Source of the DNA: Streptomyces sp. CC0208
Lineage (GTDB): Bacteria > Actinomycetota > Actinomycetes > Streptomycetales > Streptomycetaceae
Direction: 5' to 3'
DNA length: 64,000 nucleotides
NCBI RefSeq assembly: GCF_003443735.1
Contig: NZ_CP031969.1
Coordinates: 3,038,001-3,102,000, forward strand
Below, piece after piece: positions 53,295 through 62,344 of this stretch. Each line of letters opens with the position of its first letter. Position 1 is the first letter of the stretch. The notes below the pieces were generated by a model, which made no database searches, was not told the DNA's origin, and saw only the letters and a program-made list of their open reading frames with translations. Position numbers and translations under genes: made by a program.

Positions 53295-53927
53295 ATTACC
53301 GGCAACCGGCAGACGAGCTGGGCGTTCGCCGACGCCTACGTCGCCGAGGACGAAGTCCTGAGCTGGGCCCGGGACCGGGCCCGTGAGGCGGGGCTGCGCT
53401 CGGTGTCGCCCGGCGCGGGCGCGGCGCTGCGGTTGCTGGCCGCCTCCGTGGACGCCAAGGCGGTCGCCGAGATCGGCACCGGCACCGGCGTGTCCGGCAT
53501 TCACCTGCTGTATGGGATGCGCCCGGACGGCGTGCTGACCACCGTCGACCCCGAGCCGGAGCACCAGCAGTTCGCCCGCCAGGCGTTCCGCGCCTGCGGC
53601 TTCGCCAGCAACCGGGCCCGCTTCATCCCGGGCCGCGCCCTGGACGTCCTGCCCCGTCTCGCCGACGCCGGCTACGACCTCGTCTTCTGCGACGGTGACC
53701 GGCAGGAGGTCATGGACTATCTCGCTGAATCGTTGCGCCTGCTGCGTCCCGGTGGCCTGGTGGTCTTCGAGGGCGTCTTCGCCAACGGCCGCACCGTGGA
53801 CTCGGGACCGCAGCCGACCGAGGTGCTGCGCCTGAGGGAGCTGCTGCGGGCCGTACGCGAGAGCCAGGAGCTGGTGCCGTCGCTGCTGCCGGTGGGCGAC
53901 GGATTGCTCTGCGCGGTCAAGCGCTGA
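53295..53927 (+). CDS. SAM-dependent O-methyltransferase, apparent ATT start
   Basis: 210 residues, Rossmann methyltransferase of the catechol O-methyltransferase type: AEIGTGTGVSGIHLLYGM (motif I), TTVDPEPEHQQFARQAF (motif II), and YDLVFCDGDRQEV (metal-site-like Asp). Orthologues (Rv1220c type) are divergent from sigE too. In frame upstream of a GTG at 53403 there is conserved coding sequence but no ATG, GTG or TTG; an AAGGAG ribosome site stands 6 bp before ATT at 53295, which gives the family's normal N-terminus (ITGNRQTSWAFADAYV). If the GTG were used, the first 36 residues would be lost. Confidence 0.88.
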   Translation: MTGNRQTSWAFADAYVAEDEVLSWARDRAREAGLRSVSPGAGAALRLLAASVDAKAVAEIGTGTGVSGIHLLYGMRPDGVLTTVDPEPEHQQFARQAFRACGFASNRARFIPGRALDVLPRLADAGYDLVFCDGDRQEVMDYLAESLRLLRPGGLVVFEGVFANGRTVDSGPQPTEVLRLRELLRAVRESQELVPSLLPVGDGLLCAVKR

Positions 53928-53974
53928 GCCGATGAGGGCCGTACGGCCATTAGGGGGACCGCCCGGGCAGACCA

Positions 53975-54006
53975 CTGCCCCGGCACCTCAAAAGATGCCG
54001 GGGCAG
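53975..54006. terminator. Bidirectional hairpin terminator
   Basis: 11-bp perfect stem CTGCCCCGGCA/TGCCGGGGCAG with a 10-nt A-rich loop between the methyltransferase and the convergent DUF3117 gene. Confidence 0.8.
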
Positions 54007-54031
54007 CCGAAAGGGTATGGTCGCTTCCGCG

Positions 54032-54199
54032 TCAGCCGACGACCTTCTTGAGGGCGTCACCGAGCGCGTCGGCCTCGTCAGGCGTCAGCTCGACGACGAG
54101 CCGACCGCCGCCTTCGAGCGGAACGCGCATGACGATGCCCCGCCCCTCCTTGGTCACCTCGAGCGGGCCATCGCCCGTCCGCGGCTTCATGGCCGCCAT
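54032..54199 (-). CDS. DUF3117 small protein
   Basis: 55 residues matching the conserved actinobacterial DUF3117 family: MKPRTGDGPLEVTKEGRGI, VMRVPLEGGGRLVVELTPDE and ALGDALKKVV. Function unknown; near-invariant across actinobacteria. ATG at 54199 follows GGAAGGGGAACG. The mycobacterial counterpart also stands near the 3-methyladenine glycosylase gene. Confidence 0.9.
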   Translation of the reverse strand: MAAMKPRTGDGPLEVTKEGRGIVMRVPLEGGGRLVVELTPDEADALGDALKKVVG

Positions 54200-54556
54200 G
54201 CTCGTTCCCCTTCCTGAAACCAGCTCATCGTCAAAGCCGACAGCCCTGGGAGGGCACGCGCATCCAAGAAGGGACACACGCCACCGGCATCGAACACATT
54301 GCTTCCCAGCCATTATCCCGCATCGCAGGACCCGATGACCAACATCAGTCGGCATCGCTTGGGCAACGCGCGCGAGCAAAACCACTCAATTCGGCGATGT
54401 GGCTGCGATACTCCGCCGCCGCGCCGATCCCAGCCGCTCGTGAGCGCTCCGTAATTCTTTGACGCAGGTCACACGTCCGGTCCGGTCCGCGGACGGTGAT
54501 CTCCGCCATGCTGTCTTCGGACATCGGATGCAGCGGACAACCGGAGGGGATACGCC
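54200..54556. other. 357-bp divergent intergenic region
   Basis: Promoters for DUF3117 (leftward) and the enoyl-CoA hydratase (rightward) must lie here. A TTGACG near 54459 has no matching -10; a GTCCGG direct repeat and its inverted copy lie at about 54475-54495. No gene seen. Confidence 0.4.
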
Positions 54557-55348
54557 ATGGCCGACACCGTGCTCTACGAGGTGCACGACGGGCTCGCGAC
54601 GATCACGCTGAACCGGCCGGAGGCGATGAACGCGCTGAACATCGCCACCAAGGTCGCGCTGCGGGAGGCCGTGGAGTCGGCGGCCTCGGACGACGCCGTA
54701 CGGGCCGTGCTGCTCACCGCCGCCGGGGAGCGGGCGTTCTGCGTGGGACAGGACCTCAAGGAGCACATCGGGCTGCTCGCCGAGGGCTCCACGGAGGTCA
54801 TGAGCACGGTCAGGGAGCACTACAACCCGGTCGTGCGGGCCCTGACGGAGATGCCGAAGCCGGTGGTGGCCGGGGTGAACGGGGTCGCGGCGGGTGCCGG
54901 CTTCGGGCTCGTGCTCGCGGCGGACTACCGGGTGGCGGCGGACACGTCCGCGTTCAACACCTCGTTCGCGGGGGTGGCGCTGACCGCGGACTCCGGGATC
55001 TCGTGGACGCTGCCGCGGGTGGTGGGGCCGGGGCGCGCCGCCGACCTGCTGCTCTTCCCGCGGACCATGTCGGCTCGGGACGCCCATGATCTGGGGATCG
55101 TGAACCGTCTCGTGCCGTCCACCGAGCTGCCCGCGGAGGCCGAGCGGGTGGCGCGGGCCCTGGCGGAGGGGCCGACGGTGGCGTACGGCGCGATCAAGGA
55201 GTCCCTCGCGTACGCGCTGTCGCACTCCCTGGCGGAGACGCTGGACAAGGAGGACGAGCTGCAGACGCGGGCGGGGGCCTCCGAGGACCACGCGATCGCC
55301 GTGCGGGCCTTCGTGAACAAGGAGACGCCCAAGTACCTGGGCCGGTAG
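54557..55348 (+). CDS. Enoyl-CoA hydratase/isomerase family protein (PaaG-like)
   Basis: 263 residues, crotonase fold: NRPEAMNALNIATK, oxyanion residues in FCVGQDLKEH and VNGVAAGAGFGLVLAADYR. At the usual hydratase Glu position it has ALTADSGISWTLPRVVG, with Asp and Ser, the pattern of PaaG-type isomerases in phenylacetate degradation. It could act on enoyl-CoA or ring-1,2-epoxy-CoA; no other paa gene is nearby, so the pathway is open. ATG follows GGAGGGGA. Confidence 0.92.
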   Translation: MADTVLYEVHDGLATITLNRPEAMNALNIATKVALREAVESAASDDAVRAVLLTAAGERAFCVGQDLKEHIGLLAEGSTEVMSTVREHYNPVVRALTEMPKPVVAGVNGVAAGAGFGLVLAADYRVAADTSAFNTSFAGVALTADSGISWTLPRVVGPGRAADLLLFPRTMSARDAHDLGIVNRLVPSTELPAEAERVARALAEGPTVAYGAIKESLAYALSHSLAETLDKEDELQTRAGASEDHAIAVRAFVNKETPKYLGR

Positions 55349-55351
55349 GGC

Positions 55352-55930
55352 TCAGCGGCTCCTGGCGACGCACGTCTCCAGGTGGTCGTCCACCAGTCCG
55401 CACGCCTGCATCAGGGCGTACGCCGTCGTCGGGCCCACGAACCGCAGCCCGCGCTTCTTCAGGGCCTTGGACAAGGCGGTCGACTCCGCAGTGACCGCGG
55501 GGACGTCCGCCAGGGTCCTGGGGACCGCGTGCGAGGCCGGGGCGTGGGACCAGATCAGCTCGTCCAGCTCGCCCGGGGACCATTCGGCCAGCACGCGCGC
55601 GTTGGCCATCGTCGCGTCGATCTTGGCGCGATTGCGGATGATCCCCGGGTCGAGGAGCAGACGGTCGCGGTCGGCCTCACCGAACGTGGCCACCTTGGCG
55701 ATCTCGAAACCCGCGAAGGCGGCGCGGAAACCCTCGCGGCGGCGGAGGATGGTGATCCAGGACAGTCCGGACTGGAAGGCCTCCAGGCTGAGCCGTTCGT
55801 AGAGGGCGTCGTCGCCGTGGACCGGGCGGCCCCACTCCTCGTCGTGGTACGTCACGTAGTCCGGGGTGGACAGGGCCCAGGGGCAGCGCGGAGCGCCGTC
55901 CGGGCCGGTCAGGGCGGTGCCGTCGCTCAC
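55352..55930 (-). CDS. tag: DNA-3-methyladenine glycosylase I
   Basis: 192 residues of the Tag family. The zinc site Cys/His at the N-terminus (RCPWA, YHDEEWG) and HLETC at the C-terminus are intact, as are LSLEAFQSGLSWITIL and the base-binding W/E. Removes 3-methyladenine from alkylated DNA. GTG start overlaps the stop of the upstream DivIVA-like gene (GTGA), so the two are coupled. Confidence 0.95.
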   Translation of the reverse strand: MSDGTALTGPDGAPRCPWALSTPDYVTYHDEEWGRPVHGDDALYERLSLEAFQSGLSWITILRRREGFRAAFAGFEIAKVATFGEADRDRLLLDPGIIRNRAKIDATMANARVLAEWSPGELDELIWSHAPASHAVPRTLADVPAVTAESTALSKALKKRGLRFVGPTTAYALMQACGLVDDHLETCVARSR

Positions 55931-56286
55931 TGCTGCTCCTCCTGGCCGTGCTCCGGCTTGTGCAGGGCGACGTGGGCCGCGGCCTGGGCGCCGGCCAGCG
56001 CGGACTCCAGGTCGGCGATCCGGGCGTCCCGCTCGGCGAGCTCGGCGCCGAGGCGGCTGAGCGCGTCGTCGACGTCCGCCATGCGGTAGCCGCGGGCGGT
56101 CAACGGGAAGCGCAGGCCCTCGATGTCGGCGCGGTTCAGGGGTCGGTGCAGCGGCAGCGGGTCCTGGAGCCGCTCGGGGGCGACGTCCGGCAGCGGGCCG
56201 TCGCTCTCGCCGCCGCCCACCACGGCGAGCGTCACCGCGGCGACCACGACCGCGAGCGCGATGACCAGGAACAAGAACATAACCAT
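55927..56286 (-). CDS. Small membrane protein with DivIVA-like motif
   Basis: 119 residues: one N-terminal membrane helix (MFLFLVIALAVVVAAVTLAVVGG) and a short cytosolic part with FPLTARGYRMADVDDALSRL followed by a coiled coil (ELAERDARIADLESALAG), the DivIVA domain motif seen in a shortened form. May bind curved membrane or polar cell-wall machinery. Start: ATG 56286 (GGGGACC before it) or 56280. Coupled to tag; divergent from folP2. Confidence 0.85.
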   Translation of the reverse strand: MVMFLFLVIALAVVVAAVTLAVVGGGESDGPLPDVAPERLQDPLPLHRPLNRADIEGLRFPLTARGYRMADVDDALSRLGAELAERDARIADLESALAGAQAAAHVALHKPEHGQEEQQ

Positions 56287-56423
56287 CGCTGAGGTCCCCA
56301 GGGTCCCTGCCGGCGGCCGGCCACCGGCGTCGAATGTGTCAGGGTCCGATCGTGCCATGCGGGTCGGACGGTTAGGGTCGCAGGCGGCGGATGTGCAGGA
56401 CGTACTAGGAGAGGTCACAGGCG

Positions 56424-57284
56424 ATGCTCAGGCTGGGCAGGCGTGAATTCGACGCGCACGAGCCGGTGATCATGGCGATCGTGAACCGGACCCCGGACTC
56501 CTTCTACGACCAGGGCGCCACGTTCCTCGACGAGCCCGCCCTCGCGCGCGTGGAGCAGGCGGTGGCCGAAGGGGCCGCCATCATCGACGTCGGCGGGGTC
56601 AAGGCCGGGCCGGGCGAAGAGGTGTCCGCGGCGGAGGAGGCCCGGCGGACCGTCGGATTCGTGGCGGAGGTACGGCGGCGCTTCCCCGACGTGATCATCA
56701 GCGTCGACACCTGGCGGGCGTCCGTCGGTAAGGCCGTGTGCGAGGCGGGGGCGGATCTGCTCAACGACGCCTGGGGCGGGGTCGATCCGGGGCTGGCCGA
56801 GGTGGCCGCGCGGTACGGGGTCGGACTCGTGTGCACGCACGCCGGGGGCGCGGAGCCTCGTACGCGGCCGCATCGGGTGACGTACGACGACGTCATGGCC
56901 GACATCCTGCGAGTGACCGTGGGGCTCGCCGAGCGGGCGGTCGCGCTGGGGGTGCCCCGGGAGTCGGTGTTGATCGATCCCGGGCACGACTTCGGGAAGA
57001 ACACGCGGCACAGCCTTGAGGCGACTCGGCGGCTCGGGGAGATGGTGGAGACCGGGTGGCCCGTCCTGGTGTCGCTGTCCAACAAGGACTTCGTGGGCGA
57101 GACCTTGGACAAGCCGGTGAAGGAGCGGGTGGTCGGCACGCTGGCGACGACTGCCGTGTCCGCGTGGCTGGGAGCCCAGGTGTACCGGGTGCACGAGGTG
57201 GCGGAGACACGGCAGGTGCTCGACATGGTGGCGTCGATCGCAGGACGCCGGCCTCCGGCGGTGGCCCGCAGGGGGCTGGCCTAG
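56424..57284 (+). CDS. folP2: Dihydropteroate synthase-like protein FolP2
   Basis: 286 residues, TIM barrel of the DHPS family: MAIVNRTPDSFYDQG, IIDVGGVKAGPGEEVS, ISVDTWRASVGKAV, LIDPGHDFGKNT and the C-terminal VYRVHEV. It differs from true DHPS at the pterin loop (VNRTPDSFYD in place of VNVTPDSFSD); the mycobacterial FolP2 of this kind lacks DHPS activity. Start ATG 56424 after GGAGAGG. The real folP should be elsewhere with folate genes. Confidence 0.92.
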   Translation: MLRLGRREFDAHEPVIMAIVNRTPDSFYDQGATFLDEPALARVEQAVAEGAAIIDVGGVKAGPGEEVSAAEEARRTVGFVAEVRRRFPDVIISVDTWRASVGKAVCEAGADLLNDAWGGVDPGLAEVAARYGVGLVCTHAGGAEPRTRPHRVTYDDVMADILRVTVGLAERAVALGVPRESVLIDPGHDFGKNTRHSLEATRRLGEMVETGWPVLVSLSNKDFVGETLDKPVKERVVGTLATTAVSAWLGAQVYRVHEVAETRQVLDMVASIAGRRPPAVARRGLA

Positions 57285-57324
57285 GACCGGGAGCGCAACC
57301 CCCGGTCCCGGCCGGTGCGAACGG

Positions 57325-58083
57325 CTACCTGCCCGCCTCCTTGGACACCAGCGCCACCGCCTCGTCCACGTCGTCCGTCATGTGGAACAGCAGCAGGTCC
57401 TTCTCCGACGCCTTGCCCTGGGCGATCAGGGTGTTCTTGAGCCAGTCGACGAGGCCGCCCCAGTACTCGCTGCCGAAGAGGACGATCGGGAAGCGTGTGA
57501 CCTTCTGGGTCTGGACGAGGGTCAGGGCCTCGAAGAGTTCGTCGAGGGTGCCGAGGCCGCCGGGCAGGACCACGAAACCCTGCGCGTACTTCACGAACAT
57601 CATCTTGCGGACGAAGAAGTAGCGGAAGTTGAGACCGATGTCGACGTAGGGATTGAGCCCCTGCTCGAAGGGGAGCTCGATGCCGAGGCCGACCGAGGTG
57701 CCCTTGGCCTCGCAGGCGCCCTTGTTGGCCGCCTCCATGGCGCCGGGGCCGCCGCCGGTGATCACGGCGAAGCCCGCCTCCACCAGGCCCCGGCCGAGCC
57801 GCACGCCCGCCTCGTACTCGGGAGAGTCCACCGGTGTCCGCGCCGAGCCGAACACGCTGATCGCGGGCGGGAGTTCGGCGAGCGTGCCGAAGCCCTCGAT
57901 GAACTCCGACTGGATGCGCAGAACGCGCCAGGGGTCGGTGTGGACCCAGTCCGAGGGGCCGCCCGCGTCCAGCAGGCGCTGGTCGGTCGTGCTCGCCGTG
58001 ACCTGTCCCCGCCGGCGGAGGACAGGTCCCAGGCGCTGCTCCTCCGGCGGCTGCTTCTTGCCCTCGGGGTTCCCGGTAGCCAT
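57325..58083 (-). CDS. LOG-family protein (TIGR00730; cytokinin riboside phosphoribohydrolase type)
   Basis: 252 residues, Rossmann fold. Conserved VFGSARTP, TGGGPGAMEAANKGA and the catalytic PGGLGTLDELFE near residue 178. LOG proteins split nucleoside 5'-monophosphates into base and ribose 5-phosphate. N-terminal 40 residues are extra and basic. ATG at 58083. Stops 41 bp after the convergent folP2 end. Counterpart of Rv1205. Confidence 0.92.
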   Translation of the reverse strand: MATGNPEGKKQPPEEQRLGPVLRRRGQVTASTTDQRLLDAGGPSDWVHTDPWRVLRIQSEFIEGFGTLAELPPAISVFGSARTPVDSPEYEAGVRLGRGLVEAGFAVITGGGPGAMEAANKGACEAKGTSVGLGIELPFEQGLNPYVDIGLNFRYFFVRKMMFVKYAQGFVVLPGGLGTLDELFEALTLVQTQKVTRFPIVLFGSEYWGGLVDWLKNTLIAQGKASEKDLLLFHMTDDVDEAVALVSKEAGR

Positions 58084-58191
58084 GTGCGCTCCCTCCGCTT
58101 GCCTGGTCTTTCCATCTCAGCGTAGATCTACGCGGGTTACGGAGGGGGGACGTCCGCGTGTCCGCCATGAAGCGCCACCGGCGCACCCTTC

Positions 58192-59271
58192 CTACGACGT
58201 CAGCCAGGCCCGCAGCCGCGCCTCAGCCTCCGGGATCAGCGAGGCCTTCACCCGCTCGTCCACCTTGTGCGCGAGCAGCGGCTGACCGGGGCTGTAGTTC
58301 ACCGCGGGCACACCGAGCGCGCTGAACCGGGACACGTCCGTCCAGCCGAACTTGGGGCGGGCGACACCCCCGACCGCCGCCATGAACGCCTGGGCGACGG
58401 GGTGGGTGAGGCCCGGGCGGGCGCCGCCGGTGTGGTCGTCGACGGTGAACTCGTCGACCCCGCAGTCCGCGAAGAAGTCCCGCACGAAGGCCTCCGCCTC
58501 GGCCTCGCTGCGGTCCGGCGCGTAGCGGAAGTTGACCGTCAGGGTGCAGGAGTCGGGGATGACGTTCGTGGCCACGCCGCCGTCCACCCGCACGGCGTTG
58601 AGCCCCTCGTGGAACTCCAGCCCGTCCACCACCGGCTTGCGCGGCTCGTAGGCCGCCAGCTTCGCGAGGGCGGGAGCGGCCTTGTGGATCGCGTTGGAGC
58701 CCATCCACGCCCGCGCGGAGTGCGCCCGCTCTCCCCTGAACGTCAGCAGCACCCGCAGGGTTCCCTGGCAGCCGCCCTCGACCTGGTTGTCCGTCGGCTC
58801 CAGGAGGACCGCGAAGTCGCCCTCCAGCCACTCGGGGTGGGCCTCGGCCACATGCCCCAGGCCGTTGAGGTGGGCCGCGACCTCTTCGTTGTCGTAGAAG
58901 ATGAAGGTGAGGTCGCGGTTGGGCTCCGGGACCGTCGCCGCGATCCGCAGCTGGACCGCGACCCCGGACTTCATGTCGCAGGTGCCGCAGCCCCACAGGT
59001 AGCCCTCGTCGTCGAGCCGGGAGGGGACGTTGCCCGCGATGGGCACGGTGTCGATGTGGCCGGCGAGGATGACGCGTTCCGGACGGCCGAGGTCCGTGCG
59101 GGCGACGACGTTGTTGCCGTGGCGGTCGACCGTGAGGTGCGGCAGGGCGCGCAGGGCGCTCTCGATCGCGTCCGCGAGGGGCTTCTCGGTGCCGCTCTCG
59201 GAGGGGAAGTCGACGAGCTGCGCGGTGAGCTGAGCTGCGTCCAGCGAAAGGTCAAGAGGGGTGTCGGCCAT
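58192..59271 (-). CDS. dapE: Succinyl-diaminopimelate desuccinylase
   Basis: 359 residues, M20 peptidase family. Metal ligands: GHIDTVP, GCGTCDMKSG, YDNEEVAAHLNG with the catalytic Glu, and the C-terminal AHKVDERV. Removes succinate from N-succinyl-LL-2,6-diaminopimelate in lysine and peptidoglycan-precursor synthesis. The start is at MADTPLDL (ATG 59271). dapC lies 2 kb to the right, on the same strand. Confidence 0.94.
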   Translation of the reverse strand: MADTPLDLSLDAAQLTAQLVDFPSESGTEKPLADAIESALRALPHLTVDRHGNNVVARTDLGRPERVILAGHIDTVPIAGNVPSRLDDEGYLWGCGTCDMKSGVAVQLRIAATVPEPNRDLTFIFYDNEEVAAHLNGLGHVAEAHPEWLEGDFAVLLEPTDNQVEGGCQGTLRVLLTFRGERAHSARAWMGSNAIHKAAPALAKLAAYEPRKPVVDGLEFHEGLNAVRVDGGVATNVIPDSCTLTVNFRYAPDRSEAEAEAFVRDFFADCGVDEFTVDDHTGGARPGLTHPVAQAFMAAVGGVARPKFGWTDVSRFSALGVPAVNYSPGQPLLAHKVDERVKASLIPEAEARLRAWLTS

Positions 59272-59355
59272 GCTCCCGACCCTAACGCCCCGCTCCGCGC
59301 CCTCTCGGTCCCCGTCCGGCACAGCTGTCTCAGTACTCTCCAGTATCTTGTCCGG

Positions 59356-60345
59356 ATGCCAGAGCCGTTGCCCCCTACTCGCAAGCGCCGTGGCCGTCTC
59401 CTCCGCTTCGGGGCGGCCGTCGTGGTCCTGTGCGCGGTCGCCGGTTACCTCGTGGTGCAGTACCTCACCGGCGGCACCGACGGGCCGACCTGCAGAGTCG
59501 TCTCCAGCGGCGCAGGCGGGCCGTCGTACGAGTTCACGCCCGAGCAGGCGGTGAACGCGGCGACGATCACCGCCGTCGGCACCGGGCGCGGGCTGCCGGA
59601 GCGGGCTGTGACCATCGCGCTCGCCACCGCGCTCCAGGAGTCGGGGCTGCGCAACATCTCGCACGGCGACCGTGACTCCCTCGGCCTGTTCCAGCAGCGG
59701 CCCTCGCAGGGCTGGGGCTCTCCGAAGGAGATCCTGGACCCGACGTACGCGGCTGCCGAGTTCTACAAGCACCTGGTCAAGGTGAAGGGCTACCAGGACC
59801 TCCCGCTGACGGTCGCCGCCCAGCGCGTGCAGCGCAGCGGCTATCCGGAGGCGTACGCCAAGCACGAGCCGGACGCCGAGCTGCTGGCCGCCGCCCTCAC
59901 CGGCACCGCGGCGGCCACCCTGACCTGTGACGGCCGCCAGGACACCACCCAGGCCGCCCAGGCCACGGCCACGGGGACTCAGGCCACCGCCACGGGCCCC
60001 GACGCCGTGCGGTCGGCTCTCGTACGGGACTTCGGGCGCGACGCGCTGGAGACGACCGCGGCGGAGGTGGGCGCCAAGGCCGCGCCGAGCCCGACGCCCA
60101 GCACGAACGACACCCGCACCGTGACCCTTCCCGTGCGGAAGGACACCCGCCCCGGTTCCGACCGCAGCCTCCGGGAGCGCGGCTGGCAGCTCGCCCACTG
60201 GGCCGTCGCCAACTCCTCGGCGCTGCGCATCGAGCGGGTCTCCTACGCCGGGCGGCAGTGGACGGCCGGGAACACCGTCAGCGAGTGGCGTACGACGGGC
60301 GGCGAGGACGGCACGGAGTCGGTGCGGATACTGACGGCACGCTAG
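59356..60345 (+). CDS. Membrane-anchored lysozyme-like protein
   Basis: 329 residues: basic start (PTRKRRGRLL), one membrane helix (FGAAVVVLCAVAGYLVVQYL), then an extracytoplasmic lysozyme-like region with ALQESGLRNI (candidate catalytic Glu), DSLGLFQQRPSQGWGS and AAEFYKHL, as in the N-terminal parts of streptomycete cell-wall hydrolases. After a TQATATG-rich linker, the last 70 residues (LRERGWQLAHWAVANSSALRI, VSYAGRQWTAG) resemble a recurring C-terminal beta unit. It likely binds or cleaves peptidoglycan. Start ATG 59356. Divergent from dapE by 84 bp. Confidence 0.83.
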   Translation: MPEPLPPTRKRRGRLLRFGAAVVVLCAVAGYLVVQYLTGGTDGPTCRVVSSGAGGPSYEFTPEQAVNAATITAVGTGRGLPERAVTIALATALQESGLRNISHGDRDSLGLFQQRPSQGWGSPKEILDPTYAAAEFYKHLVKVKGYQDLPLTVAAQRVQRSGYPEAYAKHEPDAELLAAALTGTAAATLTCDGRQDTTQAAQATATGTQATATGPDAVRSALVRDFGRDALETTAAEVGAKAAPSPTPSTNDTRTVTLPVRKDTRPGSDRSLRERGWQLAHWAVANSSALRIERVSYAGRQWTAGNTVSEWRTTGGEDGTESVRILTAR

Positions 60346-60619
60346 TTCGGAAGATCACCCGGGAGGGTCTCGTCCGGCCACCGCGGGAGCGGGTGTGCGC
60401 AGGTTTTCGTCACCTCACCCCCGTATCCGCGAAATCCCTTGCGGACACAGGGCGACAAGGATTCGGCGGACTTTCAGACCGGAAGCTTTTTGCCCGTTTT
60501 TATCCGCAGGTGATAATGCGACGCATTGCCAACTCTTTACATTGCGCGTCCGCAACCTTCGACGGCTTCGAGCGGTAGTCACGGCGTCCTAGCAACGTTT
60601 CCTCCGTCGAAGGAGCAAC

Positions 60620-61060
60620 ATGTCCCTCCCCCTGACCCGCAGGATCGCCCGTGCCGCGCTGCTCGTCGCTGCCGGAGCGGCCGCCGGGGTCGGTGCGGCC
60701 GGCTCCGCCAGTGCGGCTCCCGCCGCGCTGCCCGCCACTCCGAACCTCGGCGGGCTGACCGCTCTGGACGGGGCGCACGTCGGCAACACGGTGGACGGCA
60801 CGGCGAAGAACCTGACCGGGACCGTGGGCAAGACGGGTGGCAAGGCCGTCGAGAAGGCGGTGCCGTCCGCGGGCAAGGCCGTGAAGAAGGCCACGCCGGT
60901 GGCGCAGAAGACGGCGGGTGCGGCCGCGGGCTCCGCCGGTGGCGTCGTCGGCGACACGGCGTCAACGGCGACGAAGGGCGGACTGCCGACCGACTCCCTC
61001 GCCAAGGGCGGCCTGCCGTCGGCTGACACCCTGCCGGTGAAGAGCCTCCCGCTCGGCTAG
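60620..61060 (+). CDS. Small secreted protein, unknown function
   Basis: 146 residues with a Sec signal peptide (cleavage probable after SASA near residue 31) and then a low-complexity Gly/Thr/Lys/Ala chain of repeated TVGKTGGKAVEKAVPSAGKA-like units. No domain recognised; such proteins are often misnamed ATP-binding. Good GAAGGAG ribosome site. A 274-bp upstream region includes an AT-rich patch (60485-60545) likely carrying the promoter. Confidence 0.75.
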   Translation: MSLPLTRRIARAALLVAAGAAAGVGAAGSASAAPAALPATPNLGGLTALDGAHVGNTVDGTAKNLTGTVGKTGGKAVEKAVPSAGKAVKKATPVAQKTAGAAAGSAGGVVGDTASTATKGGLPTDSLAKGGLPSADTLPVKSLPLG

Positions 61061-61076
61061 TACCCCCCGCATACGG

Positions 61077-61110
61077 CGAAGGGGCCCGGGGAACTCCCCG
61101 GGCCCCTTCG
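61077..61110. terminator. Bidirectional hairpin terminator
   Basis: 16-bp perfect stem CGAAGGGGCCCGGGGA/TCCCCGGGCCCCTTCG between the secreted protein gene and convergent dapC. Confidence 0.85.
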
Positions 61111-61139
61111 GCGTGTCCGGTCGTCGTGTCCGGAGCGGG

Positions 61140-62234
61140 TCACGCCAGTCGCTCGACCGCCGCCCGCACCCGCTCGTCCGTCGCCGTCAGCGCGACCCGT
61201 ACGAACTTCTCGCCCGCCGCGCCGTAGAAGTCGCCCGGGGCCACCAGGATGCCCAGGTCGGCCAGGTGGGCGACGGTCGCCCAGCAGGACTCGTCCCGCG
61301 TGGCCCACAGGTAGAGGCTGGCCTCGCTGTGCTCGATGCGGAAGCCGTGGTTCAGGAGGGCCTCGCGCAACAGCGACCTGCGAGCCGTGTAGCGCTCGCG
61401 CTGTTCGCGGACGTGGGTGTCGTCGCCGAGGGCCGCCACCACCGCGGCCTGCGTCGGCGCCGGGGTCATCATGCCGCCGTGCTTGCGGATCTCCAGGAGG
61501 GGCGCCAGGACGGCCGGGTCACCCGCGAGGAAGGCCGCGCGGTAGCCCGCGAGGTTCGACCGCTTCGACAGCGAGTGAACCGCCACGATGCCGTCGTAGG
61601 AGCCACCGTTGACGTCCGGGTGCAGGACGGAGACCGGGTCGGCCTCCCAGCCCAGCTCCAGGTAGCACTCGTCGGAGAAGACCAGGATGCCGTGGGACCG
61701 GGCCCAGGCGACGATCCTCGTCAGCTCGTCCTTGGACAGCACCTTGCCGGTCGGGTTGGACGGCGAGTTGAGCCACAGGAGCTTCAGGCCCGCCGGGTCC
61801 AGCTCGGTGGGGTCGTCGTAGACCTCGTGGTCGGCCCGGGCGAGGCGCGCGCCGACCTCGTACGTCGGGTAGGCGAGGCGGGGGTACGCGACCCGGTCGC
61901 CGGGGCCGAGGCCCAGCTGGGTGGGGAGCCAGGCGACGAGTTCCTTGGAGCCGACGATCGGCAGGACGTGGCGGTGGGTGACCTCGCGGGCGCCCAGGCG
62001 CCGCTCCACCCAGCCGGTGATCGCGTCGCGCAGGGCCGGGGTGCCCCAGACCGTCGGGTAGCCCGGGGAGTCCGCCGCGTCGATCAGGGCCTTCTGGACG
62101 AGATCGGGGACCGGGTCGACGGGTGTGCCGACCGACAGGTCGACGATGCCTCCGGGGTGCGCGGCAGCCGTCTTCTTGTACGGCTCCAGCTTGTCCCAGG
62201 GGAAGGTGGGAAGGCGGTCGCTGACTGCGGACAC
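61140..62234 (-). CDS. dapC: Succinyldiaminopimelate transaminase
   Basis: 364 residues, class I/II aminotransferase. PLP lysine in SLSKRSNLAGYR (about 223), NSPSNPTG for the cofactor, FSDECYLE with the Asp/Tyr pair and the C-terminal RVALTATDERV. Converts N-succinyl-2-amino-6-oxopimelate to succinyl-DAP, one step before DapE. GTG at 62234 (VSAVSDRLPTF) fits the family N-terminus; a GTG 12 codons upstream is possible. Ferredoxin gene fdx is immediately upstream on the same strand, the dapC-fdxC order of mycobacteria. Confidence 0.93.
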   Translation of the reverse strand: MSAVSDRLPTFPWDKLEPYKKTAAAHPGGIVDLSVGTPVDPVPDLVQKALIDAADSPGYPTVWGTPALRDAITGWVERRLGAREVTHRHVLPIVGSKELVAWLPTQLGLGPGDRVAYPRLAYPTYEVGARLARADHEVYDDPTELDPAGLKLLWLNSPSNPTGKVLSKDELTRIVAWARSHGILVFSDECYLELGWEADPVSVLHPDVNGGSYDGIVAVHSLSKRSNLAGYRAAFLAGDPAVLAPLLEIRKHGGMMTPAPTQAAVVAALGDDTHVREQRERYTARRSLLREALLNHGFRIEHSEASLYLWATRDESCWATVAHLADLGILVAPGDFYGAAGEKFVRVALTATDERVRAAVERLA

Positions 62235-62344
62235 GGCGTCGGGCTCACTTTCGGGTCGTACGGGAAACACGTCGGTCCCGCAGGCCAGGATCGGGGGCGA
62301 TCAGGCCGTACGGGACCGAGGCGACACGGAAAGGTGCCAGCTGA

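Noticed and set aside
56424..57284. The folate-pathway dihydropteroate synthase
   Set aside because: The pterin-loop motif differs and no folate genes are linked; it fits FolP2.
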